This document shows, one piece after another, positions 61,049 through 64,000 of a stretch of 64,000 nucleotides of DNA (position 1 is its first letter; each line of letters begins with the position of its first letter). Source of the stretch: Liopterus haemorrhoidalis (Eukaryota > Arthropoda > Insecta > Coleoptera > Dytiscidae). The notes below the pieces were generated by a model. The model did no database searches. It was not told the origin of the DNA and saw only the letters and a list, made by a program, of their open reading frames with translations. The stretch lies in contig OZ020611.1 in NCBI GenBank assembly GCA_963971575.1, positions 210,035,324-210,099,323 on the forward strand, given 5' to 3'. Position numbers and translations under genes: made by a program.

Positions 61049-61648
61049 TATATTGTATACTAATACTTGCTAGATCTTCTGTTAGTTGAACTCCATTATG
61101 TTTATACGAGAGCTTTCCACTATTTGCCGACATTTAATTTCTTTTCCAAATTATATTTACATTTAATATAATATTAGTAATCTTTTCTAGCTAAATAGTT
61201 CATGGTTTAGCGAGATCTTTTCACTATTTGTCGGATATTTAATTTCTTTTCCAGATCATATTAACTTTAATATAATATTAGTATTCTTTTCTAGCTAAGT
61301 AGTTTATCGATATAATTATTTACTATTTAGAATTATTGTTGAAATTTATTTTACATATGACAATGTTTTACTGTTTATTCTATTATATTGAAATTATTGT
61401 TTTGTAGGTTGGTAAAGTAACAGGAAGATCGAGAAGCGATCCTGTGAAGACTGTTCGTGCTCTCTCAGCAGCTGTGAATTCCGCTGATGATAATGGTGCA
61501 ATAATGGGCAACTGGAGTGAAGAGTTCGATGGTGGTACTGCTCCAACTAAATGGGTTGGCAGCTTGGATATCCTCCAAAAATACTACAGAAAAAGAAAAC
61601 CAGTCAAGTATGGACAGTGCTGGGTGTTCACCGGAGTTTTAACTACAA
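30105..61648 (+). CDS. Transglutaminase gene 2 (annulin/TG-A-like), 3' incomplete
   Basis: A second protein-glutamine gamma-glutamyltransferase. Visible exons are 30105-30201, 55601-56265 and 61408-61648, joining in phase to give 334 residues and one extra base. Domains: N-terminal tail MGRFSCCPGFRARFKP, where Gly2 and Cys6-Cys7 suggest N-acylation and palmitoylation as known for grasshopper annulin and Drosophila TG-A; beta-sandwich (about residues 45-210) ending IFILYNPWC; start of the catalytic core to YGQCWVF with the nucleophile Cys at residue 325. Catalytic His, Asp and the C-terminal barrels must lie beyond the window. No frameshift. The protein would act at the inner membrane face or be exported unconventionally if acylated. 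TG1 lies upstream in the same orientation, which implies tandem duplication. Confidence 0.92.
30326..30442 (+). mobile_element. 5'-truncated LINE or SINE fragment with A-tail
   Basis: A short insert ending AATAAAG plus a run of about 18 A. An 11-bp target duplication ACATGGTCTTT precedes it (from 30315) and follows the tail (30443-30453), the mark of target-primed reverse transcription. It lies just inside TG2 intron 1. The family is not identified. Confidence 0.8.
30560..33350. repeat. Cluster of family B repeats in both orientations
   Basis: A + copy runs from about 30775 to 31605 (GAAGTGTGAATTTTCACACA to CTACAAAACCCTAAAAAG). An inverted piece follows to about 32070 (AAAATTCACACTTCACATC). 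Another inverted stretch, with its own TACAACTTTTTGACCCACAC block, ends near 33345 at GAAAATTCACACTTCACATC. Shared internal blocks include AAATCTGAAAAA and GGAACCGGAATA. No coding region. Confidence 0.7.
33351..34319. other. TG2 intron 1 sequence, no feature found
   Basis: AT-rich, without recognised repeats or coding. Confidence 0.4.
34320..36190. repeat. Fold-back of two family A repeats
   Basis: The left arm 34320-34980 starts TTACCGACCGTCAACATATA, and the right arm 35560-36190 is its inverted copy ending GTTGGCAGTCGGTAAAAA. The arms meet at a centre of about 580 bp through GGTGGCCACAGCTGATTTTT and its complement. Each arm carries a (CTGT)n or (CAGA)n run (34440-34518 and 35990-36065). 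Four-base repeats produce meaningless open frames. Confidence 0.82.
35121..35555. mobile_element. hAT-like sequence in the fold-back centre
   Basis: CAGGGCTGCCCAACCAGTCG resembles hAT termini (CAGGG-x-TGCCCAACC). GATCGCGATCTACCGGTCGA subterminal repeats recur near 35545 as GACCGGTGATCGC. The right terminus is not intact, and no target duplication was found. Confidence 0.5.
36191..37009. other. TG2 intron 1, family B scraps
   Basis: A short (GAT)n run at 36296-36313, and family B-like wording near 36420-36600 (TCCCGCCCATTTCGACCC, GAAGGGTTGGTCTAAA). No gene. Confidence 0.4.
37010..37149 (+). pseudogene. LINE RT-tail fragment, left of hAT insertion
   Basis: The translation contains LYSELEGDCRDMYELLSKDK, matching the copy at 38766. 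It is interrupted at 37149 by the hAT element and resumes after 38705 (MTQSSNKRNIALLTNTYRA). Confidence 0.55.
37150..38697 (+). mobile_element. hAT element relic, 1548 bp
   Basis: The ends are CAGTGGCGGATTAACGGGCG and GGTCCGGCACTG, with an exact 8-bp duplication TACATGAC at 37142-37149 and 38698-38705. It contains a truncated transposase N-terminal frame. The rest of the transposase is absent, so it is non-autonomous. Confidence 0.9.
37905..38429 (+). pseudogene. N-terminal part of hAT transposase (TTF-finger type)
   Basis: The 174-codon frame includes KKLSGSQNRKRKLEKENEFS (the basic, Lys/Glu-rich N-terminus of ZMYM/TTF-type hAT transposases), a low-complexity Ser/Asn linker, and DPATWAFLLPSAFRDHILSF, which corresponds to the start of the TTF zinc-finger region. 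It stops there; catalytic and dimerisation domains are gone. A possible acceptor TTTTTGCAG at about 38023 would place the true exon start there; the residues before it look intronic. Confidence 0.6.
38766..39017 (+). pseudogene. Duplicated LINE RT-tail fragment
   Basis: The open frame reads MPNTRLPRSLLYSELEGSCR, then VGAPKQRYKNN, LKSF and AQSWKKPPLSK. This is the tail piece after the RT domain of insect LINEs (RLP-K-LLY-EL, G-x-PK-RYKD, LK, W). It is a second, tandem copy of the 37010-37149/38706-38765 sequence. Confidence 0.65.
39100..40072. repeat. Family B fragments in TG2 intron 1
   Basis: An inverted piece (CTGAAATGTGTGACAAAATT, about 39150-39190) and a + piece (TGTGAAATATATATTTTCAC, 39918-39965) are related to family B ends. 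Between them is unassigned AT-rich sequence. Confidence 0.45.
40073..41088 (+). mobile_element. Degenerate THAP-domain transposon
   Basis: AATAGGGGATAGGCATG at the left is inverted at the right as ATGCGTATCCCCTATT. A THAP-domain exon lies between, and TGATGTCATACCCCAAC/TGACGTCAAACCCCAGC motifs occur near both sides. THAP domains head P-element-like and other DNA transposases. No catalytic region remains. No target duplication was identified. Confidence 0.5.
40439..40660 (+). CDS. THAP-type zinc-finger exon, orphan
   Basis: The ATG at 40439 gives 74 codons to a donor GTGAGT at 40661 (phase 0). Visible THAP features: YCLVPMC (C-x4-C pair), FISLP, the conserved Trp in NLWMKAMRR, and LYVCEDHF (C-x2-H pair). 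That is the C2CH zinc site plus the Trp/Phe/Pro core, a sequence-specific DNA-binding fold. No downstream exon was recognised within the next 430 bp, so it is a transposon relic or an exon of an unseen gene; the flanking inverted repeats favour the former. Confidence 0.7.
41095..41875 (-). repeat. Family B copy, inverted and decayed
   Basis: Contains GTTTTGTAGGTATGATCAAA, ATGTATCTGTCTACCTGTC, CTTGTACAACTCCTTGCCCA and repeated AAATCTGAAAAA and CCGGAAT blocks, the family B content on the reverse strand. No gene. Confidence 0.6.
42017..42355 (+). CDS. Unidentified ORF, 112 codons
   Basis: I do not recognise this protein. It is rich in Tyr, Phe and Asn (TWYYAAVPSYTNFT, SDLERYFGRLFG, YIVASFYSFEII, YTFLGYTDFYRGTQYGNETI) with alternating hydrophobic segments, lacks low complexity, and its codons are clearly richer in GC than the neighbourhood. 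There is no signal peptide or zinc site. An in-frame TAG lies four codons before the ATG. The last five residues and the stop come from the adjoining MITE at 42341, so the original protein may have been longer. It could be a fragment of an unknown mobile or viral gene, a captured exon, or chance. Confidence 0.35.
   Translation: MTPRVTWYYAAVPSYTNFTANTKRRFDHKNSNALAAYYTPSDLERYFGRLFGPSSLEPSNYIVASFYSFEIIEGNLVYTFLGYTDFYRGTQYGNETIDVFYVRNTVLEQRFL
42341..42610. mobile_element. hAT-type MITE, 270 bp
   Basis: The ends are CAGCGGTTCTTATAAAAGAA and TTTTAGAATCACTG. Flanking 8-mers TACTAGAG (42333-42340) and CACTAGAA (42611-42618) agree in 6 of 8 bases. It truncates the open frame at 42017. Confidence 0.65.
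42619..43226. other. TG2 intron 1 sequence, no feature found
   Basis: AT-rich, with nothing recognised. Confidence 0.35.
43227..43695 (+). mobile_element. Left part of a ZBED5-like hAT element
   Basis: CAGTGATTCTTAGCCGGTGT at 43227 is a hAT left terminus, with GTTCCGTGAACTC following. It leads directly to the C-terminus of a transposase (43460-43690), so the middle of the element is deleted. The right terminus is missing; mariner sequence follows instead. Confidence 0.6.
43460..43690 (+). pseudogene. C-terminus of ZBED5/SCAND3-like hAT transposase
   Basis: VEEFWISVQTEFKTISEKAI is followed by ELGFSTWMNIKTKKRKRLTN and IEEGKNL. This matches the hAT dimerisation segment of ZBED5-type transposases (E-FW-x-S...A-x-x-x-L...GFS-x-x-x-NIK-K-RNRL-NIE). 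About ten residues of the usual FSTTYLCE block are deleted between EKAISEL and GFS. Confidence 0.72.
43696..44449 (+). pseudogene. Decayed mariner transposase fused to hAT relic
   Basis: Fragments in several frames, in mariner order: LLRRMEWFNKWFTELRCD, ERPNEVTTEDFL, LARWVQHFLPVGQKRNRATI, SEQCLDMYKRNPSE, IIFIDYLEKGKT, KKKVLFHHN and LLPHSPYSSDLAP. At least four frameshifts or stops. The first catalytic Asp region (after KRNPSE) is damaged. The termini were not found. Confidence 0.8.
44450..45417. other. TG2 intron 1 sequence, no feature found
   Basis: AT-rich. Open frames at 44634-44852 and 45048-45239 show no motif. Confidence 0.35.
45418..46124. repeat. Family A repeat copy
   Basis: Begins AAAAAAATCAGTTGTGGCC, with CACAGGACCGACCGCCATTA following, and ends TTATATATGTTGGCGGGTAA. 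It carries the family's (CAGA)n run at 45896-46000. The frames across that run are repeat artefacts. Confidence 0.8.
46125..47400. other. Unassigned region, possible LTR-like patch
   Basis: Contains CATTGTTCAAGAAGATGC (46812) and an inverted partner CTTCTTGAACAATG (46862), and a stretch 46660-46760 richer in GC than its surroundings. I could not define termini or a duplication, so no element is called. A purine-rich GA tract lies at 47214-47240. Confidence 0.3.
47401..48676. mobile_element. Possible hAT-like element enclosing tandem-unit relic
   Basis: TAGGGGCGTATCTAGGGTAA with ATGGCGCCCATGG at the left, and GTGGCGCCCAAGGCACGTG with CATACCCCTG at the right, look like degraded inverted termini. 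No matching target duplication. The interior 47515-48560 is a separate repeat. Confidence 0.45.
47515..48560 (-). repeat. Diverged relative of the 291-bp-unit element
   Basis: On the minus strand it repeats the wording of the 19-22 kb array: ACCAATAAGATATCGACTTT (reverse of the AAGTCGATATCTTATTGGT block), GAAATTCGGAAAGCATATTT and TTTTTAAAATCTTTAGAAAC. It has roughly one unit instead of ten, so the family can exist without expansion. Confidence 0.65.
48695..49612. mobile_element. TIR element TAGAGATGGG, with internal tandem units
   Basis: The ends TAGAGATGGG and CCCATCTCTA are exact inverted repeats, 918 bp apart. The interior is dense in GAGCCGGCTC palindromes and has about four tandem units (near 49147, 49257, 49363 and 49446) built on GAGCCGGCTCTAAGCGACGT and CATGTTTACAGTTCATATAT. 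No transposase. The termini recall hAT-type non-autonomous elements; the flanking 8-mers match only partly. Confidence 0.75.
49617..50050 (-). pseudogene. RT-tail relic of a LINE
   Basis: Minus-strand pieces: ETRQIIIENKTIEIVNEYVY, AVFGKLTHILKNPAIPISLK, AKVYDSYILPVASSGLKMKT, LTNKSANRLRTTQRALKCVM and NKITDIIHRIANFKWSWQ. This is the order at the end of the RT domain in insect endonuclease-RT elements. At least two stops. Related to the piece at 11650-11925. Confidence 0.78.
50435..52475 (+). repeat. Family B repeats, one partial and one nearly full
   Basis: A partial copy starts ATATGTGAATTTTCACATAT at 50449. A fuller one starts GAAATGTGAATTTTCACACA near 51345 and ends CATACCTACAAATTCCTAAA near 52468. 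Internal blocks such as CGTACGTTTCCGG and TGTTGAACTATTTCGGTTTC recur. A segment around 51450-51640 looks like an extra insertion. Confidence 0.7.
52476..53716. other. TG2 intron 1 sequence, no feature found
   Basis: AT-rich. Nothing recognised beyond short local repeats such as the TATCGGTTACAATGAG/TTGTAACCGATTATA inverted pair near 53490-53525. Confidence 0.4.
53717..53873. mobile_element. MITE, about 157 bp
   Basis: TAAAGCCTGGTTTATAATA at the left is inverted at the right as TATAATAAACCAGGCTTTA. No clear target duplication, so the superfamily is open. Confidence 0.7.
53940..54345 (+). repeat. Three diverged ~140-bp tandem units
   Basis: Three successive stretches share the order TTTAAT(A)GAATATTGGG, GTGCTACCTA, TTGAAATATCTC, then an AT-rich ACTTA...AAAAATGTA segment (from about 53965, 54115 and 54240). 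Confidence 0.6.
54480..54970. repeat. Family A repeat copy, shortened
   Basis: Begins AAAAAATCAGCTGTGGCCAC, ends GTGGACGGTCGGTAAAAAC; (CAGA)n at 54801-54832. It lacks about 120 bp that other copies have after the first 60 bp. Confidence 0.8.
55045..55595 (+). repeat. Family B fragment next to TG2 exon 2
   Basis: GTGAAGTGTGAATTTTTACA near 55055, and later AAAAATTCTAATTGAACTAT with CCCGGTTC, mark a partial family B copy. After it come two to three tandem copies of GCCGTACTGATAGTTTTTAG (55500-55556), ending only about 45 bp before the exon 2 acceptor. Confidence 0.6.
55601..56265 (+). CDS. TG2 exon 2: beta-sandwich and NPWC motif
   Basis: The acceptor TTATTTTTTACAG ends at 55600; phase 1 in, phase 0 out; donor AAG|GTTAGT at 56266. 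It covers LIVKSVDQCIEEN, RRGQPFKLILTTNR (typical first strands), FTVADEEQPTIGHGT, GIFILYNPWCKLDSVYM and WRGSYNRLRPTVWKYAQF. It spans without interruption what TG1 splits over at least two exons. Confidence 0.93.
56503..56566. mobile_element. Very short hAT-like inverted-repeat insert
   Basis: CAGTGGCATAGTGAGGGGTG and CCTCTCGCTACGTCACTG face each other 64 bp apart. No matching duplication, so this is tentative. Confidence 0.35.
56587..56803. mobile_element. hAT MITE, 217 bp
   Basis: The ends are CAGTGTTTCCATCGTGAAGC and TGCGGTTGAGAAACTG. Flanks CGATAGAT (56579-56586) and CGCTAGAT (56804-56811) match in 7 of 8 bases. It lies in TG2 intron 2. Confidence 0.82.
56812..57772. other. TG2 intron 2 sequence, no feature found
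   Basis: AT-rich, with nothing recognised. Open frame 57267-57452 is Phe/Ile/Tyr-rich low complexity. Confidence 0.4.
57773..58877. mobile_element. hAT-like TAGGGTGACCA element, 1105 bp
   Basis: The ends are TAGGGTGACCATTCGTCCCG and AAATCTGGTCACCCTA, with an exact 8-bp duplication TATATAGT at 57765-57772 and 58878-58885. CCCGGTTTTCC subterminal repeats. It carries a nested family A copy and no transposase. Confidence 0.88.
58256..58836. repeat. Family A repeat nested in hAT-like element
   Basis: Starts TTTTTACCGACCGCCAACAT, ends TGGTGGCCACATCTGATTTT; inverted relative to the 45418 and 54480 copies. A short (CTGT)n run lies at 58333-58366. Confidence 0.8.
59280..60947 (+). CDS. Non-LTR reverse transcriptase, N-terminally truncated
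   Basis: An uninterrupted 555-residue frame follows a stop at 59277-59279. Visible RT motifs: PLFKKGDVDDVNNYRPIS (fingers), QFGFRSDKST, FLDLSKAFD with catalytic Asp at about residue 204, GIPQGSVLGPLLFLIYVNDL, LYADDTTL with the YADD box at about 290-293, FLGIHVDPYLRW (thumb). It ends in the jockey-type tail HEHNTRCKNN and VKFYNLLPETI. The endonuclease domain and ORF1 are missing, so it cannot move alone. The lack of any stop or frameshift marks a recent insertion. Clade (jockey versus CR1 branch) is judged by eye only. Confidence 0.92.
   Translation, partial: YNTIESSNDTIITPNQFNEHFSTIAKTLIDKVPVSNIAPDFFLSNKTPNTIFSFKPVSEFTIRDVINSLKYSNTPDVNELSVKILKSVKDPIIPPLTRVINSCITNSCFPDKLKLAKVLPLFKKGDVDDVNNYRPISILPVFSKIFEKVLYKQIVQYFTSKNLFSNSQFGFRSDKSTIDAVLDFVAYVSDALESGKYCLSVFLDLSKAFDCISHDILLTKLSFYGFDDKSRAMLKSYLSNRKQFTQFKSSVSEYLPLHFGIPQGSVLGPLLFLIYVNDLPLAMTSKSILYADDTTLVNCNYDLDSLITENVSLVNSANSWLSSNKLILNTDKTQTLLLSTRKHDFANPPFVKFLGIHVDPYLRWDQHVDVLSRKLRSTVYLVRNLKHEVSIDVVLKAYFSLFQSHLTYGLIIWGHSPAAKRIFSLQRKVVRIIASAPFRADCRNLFVKLKIMSLPSLFIYLCLLFVRKNLHNYITFSETHEHNTRCKNNIRGKFLRLNKSRNCSNYFAVKFYNLLPETITTLPLDKFKLKLKHLFINNPLYTIDEFNNVNFDELL
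61018..61046 (+). repeat. (ATT)n tail of the LINE
   Basis: About nine ATT units directly after AATAAAACT; the 3' tail of the retroelement. Confidence 0.85.
61408..61648 (+). CDS. TG2 exon 3 with catalytic cysteine
   Basis: The acceptor ATTGTTTTGTAG ends at 61407; phase 0 in, phase 1 out; donor GTAAGT at 61649. It encodes VRALSAAVNSADDNGAIMGN, WVGSLDILQKYYRKR and [14 protein letters not shown]. The next exon, expected to start in CR-x-LGIPCR, is beyond the window. Confidence 0.93.
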
Positions 61649-63661
61649 GTAAGTATAGTAAAATTTAGAACCGTCTGCAATATGTACTTGTTTAGGTCTA
61701 GGTTTAGGTTTAGGTCCAAAAGAAGTAATAATAGAATTTTTAAACACAAGTTTCATAAGGCAAGATTTTGCTACACTCTTCGAAGTTAGGAAAAGAACCA
61801 ATAACGACGAGTTTTCTAATCGACGAAGTATAACAAAAAGCCTTATGTAATGATTTTTTATAAAAAAAAAATCTATTTCAGGCTTTTTCATGCCGTTTAA
61901 AATAATAAATTTACATTAGATAATCAAGCAACATCCTCGTTTAGGGAATTTGTTAAGTGTATGAAGCTATTGGCTGGACTGGTTTGACAGTACTAAATTT
62001 ATACCGTTGCTGTCAATTTTTATTTAGTAAAATTTGCAAGGTAATGTACCAATTATATGAAATATAATGTTTAGTTTCATAATGAAGCTCATTCAGTTTA
62101 GTTCAGTTTCATAGTGACTCTCTTACGAATGCCAAATAGAAAAAAAAATATTTTTGAGAATATTTATTTAAAATGTGCCAAGTTTCCTAACTCGTACTAG
62201 TACGATATACAGTTAAAACCATAGTTTCAAATACTTTAAAAATAATTTTTATTTTATTTAGCTATCGTCTCTATTAACTGATACAAGTTGAACTCGCATG
62301 CTCCCTGTCGTCAAAGAATCGTACTTTATCAGTATTGAACCAGGTTAGCTTATAAAAAATTATAATTTTGTATACAAGTTCGAGTAATAGTTTAACAAAT
62401 AAGTAGTTTTCGAAAAAAGTTTTGGAAATTGGTGAAATTAACAGGTGTTGGGGAGCAGTTTTCGAGGGCATATTTCACAACAAAAAATTTTTGTCCGAAA
62501 AAAAAAACGTATCTCCGTTCCATTTAAAATACTAAAACCAACATATAGGAAACACTTTAACAGCGTCCTGAAAGTTAGAGGAGTAGTTGATCATAAACTT
62601 CATATCATACTTCATTAACCATTTTTCCAAAATGGTACCTTTTACAATATTTAAAAAAGAGATAAAATCAATTTCTCATCAATTGATTTTCCGTAGATTG
62701 TTTGTAGATGTTGCTGTGTTGTAGATTTGTTAAGTGTTTACTAGTAGCTGTGTTAGATGTCAAACTATTGTATTGAAGTTATATTTTTTAAGGAATTACC
62801 ATATTATGATGTTGATACCACAAAATATCTCAGGTAATACGATTTTGATTATTCCTATTTTGATATGGTTTCTTGAGGCTATTTTCTAGTAAATTCTCCC
62901 ATTCAATTGTTGAAATCATTGAATGTTCTAAAACAACAATAAAAATACTCGTACAAACTTGTACAGACAAACAAAGCGACTAGTGATAAATTTATAATTA
63001 ATAGGACCAATCCTTGATTTGATTTACATAATAAACAGCACCATGATAATTTATACGGATCATAAAATAATGCATTAGAAACGGTTTATGTATCATGTTC
63101 TTTACTAGTCCATTAAATTAGTTTCGTATTATTTGTGGGTTTAAAATATTTCAAATATTTCAATGCATGTGTTTACAAAGTTGATTTCTCATTTTTCTCT
63201 GAAGTTGTTTATGTACAAAGTAATCGTTAAGAAATAAATGAGTCAGATATGATAATTCTTATTGAGAAAACTTATTAATGGAAAAATAATGTGTGATTTT
63301 TTAGGAAGGACATATATTTTTTACAAAGGACATCTTCAATAAAAAATATATTTATAAACACAAATAAATAAATATATATTTTAAGTAAGTTATCAAATAT
63401 TTTCAAAGATTTATTAACAATTTTGAAACATGAATTAAACAATGAAGTTTTATTTTCGAAAATAAAATTAGTTAGATTTGATTTTCGCAAAAAACGTGTA
63501 AAGAAACTTTTATTTTCTACTCCAGTGTTTCTCAGCTTTTACTCATTTTGTACTACATTATTTTTTTGTTTTGTTTGTTTATGTATTTATTTATTTATTT
63601 ATTTTTTTTCATAGATATCTTTTAAAACTATCATAACAATGTACTGATTACGAAGTTTTTA
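61649..63661 (+). other. Start of TG2 intron 3, no feature found
   Basis: AT-rich sequence after the exon 3 donor. Small open frames (61643-61891, 62274-62471 and 63275-63490, minus; 63423-63614, plus) are compositionally biased and unsupported. Confidence 0.5.
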
Positions 63662-63815
63662 TTTATTATTATTATTATTTTTTTTTTATTTGGCCTTTGC
63701 TACTTTGGTAATTAGCAAGAACAAATCTAATTTATTGAAAATTCCATGTCTGAACGGGATTCGAACCCGAGACCTCAGCAACGCACTTGTGTTATCACTA
63801 CGCTACGCCAGTCAG
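63662..63815 (-). mobile_element. tRNA-derived SINE
   Basis: On the minus strand: a tRNA-like head TGGCGTAGCGTAGTGATAAC (A box), GGTCTCGGGTTCGAATCCCG (B box GGTTCGAATCC), then a unique body CATGGAATTTTCAATAAATT and GCTAATTACCAAAGTAGCAA, and a tail of A and ATT repeats. The same body occurs at the other window edge, which marks a dispersed family and not a functional tRNA. Confidence 0.85.
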
Positions 63816-64000
63816 CAATTACGATGTGAATAATTTTTTTTTCAAAGTTTGAATATGTAAACATACGATCACGCTAGATTTCTGATGATATTTTTTACGA
63901 AATTGGTGATTTTTTTAGACAAAAATATAATGCACACTAGGTGTATTACGGCTCCGTGAAGTTAGCAGTCCACTGAAAGCACTAACGAAAATTCGTCGGC

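Noticed and set aside
63735..63812. tRNA gene on the minus strand.
   Set aside because: A and B boxes are present, but acceptor-stem pairing is not evident and the downstream body recurs at 1-118, as in a SINE.

Overview
This is an AT-rich, intron-bearing, transposon-crowded stretch of an animal genome, most likely an insect. The evidence is two transglutaminases with annulin/TG-A-like sequence, GT-AG introns with arthropod-style splice sites, and a repeat landscape of mariner/Tc1, pogo/Tigger, hAT and piggyBac-like elements, fold-back elements and non-LTR retrotransposons. I cannot name the species.

Two transglutaminase genes lie in tandem on the + strand. TG gene 1 (978-10099; its 5' exons lie before the window) has six visible exons. 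They encode 658 residues with an intact Cys-His-Asp triad ([18 protein letters not shown]), the two C-terminal beta-barrel domains and a stop at 10097-10099. TG gene 2 starts at 30105 with a Met-Gly-...-Cys-Cys N-terminus typical of a lipid-anchored transglutaminase. It continues in exons at 55601-56265 and 61408-61648 and runs off the right edge after the catalytic Cys. Its first intron is 25.4 kb. The five intron positions that can be compared between the two paralogues do not coincide.

Everything else that I can identify is mobile or repetitive. Region by region: a mariner-like element with 348-bp inverted repeats and a hAT MITE lie in TG1 introns (1.5-3.4 kb). The spacer between the genes (10.1-30.1 kb) holds nested hAT elements (13.0-14.1 kb), a Mutator-like fold-back whose arms are minisatellites (15.2-16.2 kb), a Tigger relic (17.6-18.7 kb), a mariner split by a 3.4-kb element carrying about ten 291-bp tandem units (19.0-23.3 kb), an I-like LINE tail, a piggyBac MITE and a 2.5-kb hAT-bracketed block ending about 400 bp before the TG2 start codon. 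TG2 intron 1 (30.2-55.6 kb) is built largely from two unclassified repeat families, called A and B here. It also holds a hAT relic, a THAP-domain transposon relic, a hAT/mariner junction, an unidentified 112-codon ORF and two further bracketed elements. TG2 intron 2 holds hAT MITEs, a 1.1-kb hAT-like element with a nested family A copy, and a 5'-truncated jockey/CR1-type LINE with a 555-residue open reverse-transcriptase frame. Related tRNA-derived SINEs mark both window edges in opposite orientations.

Functionally, only the two transglutaminases look like live host genes. Splice sites and reading phases were checked by eye across every intron and all agree. Family assignments rest on motif recognition without database searches.
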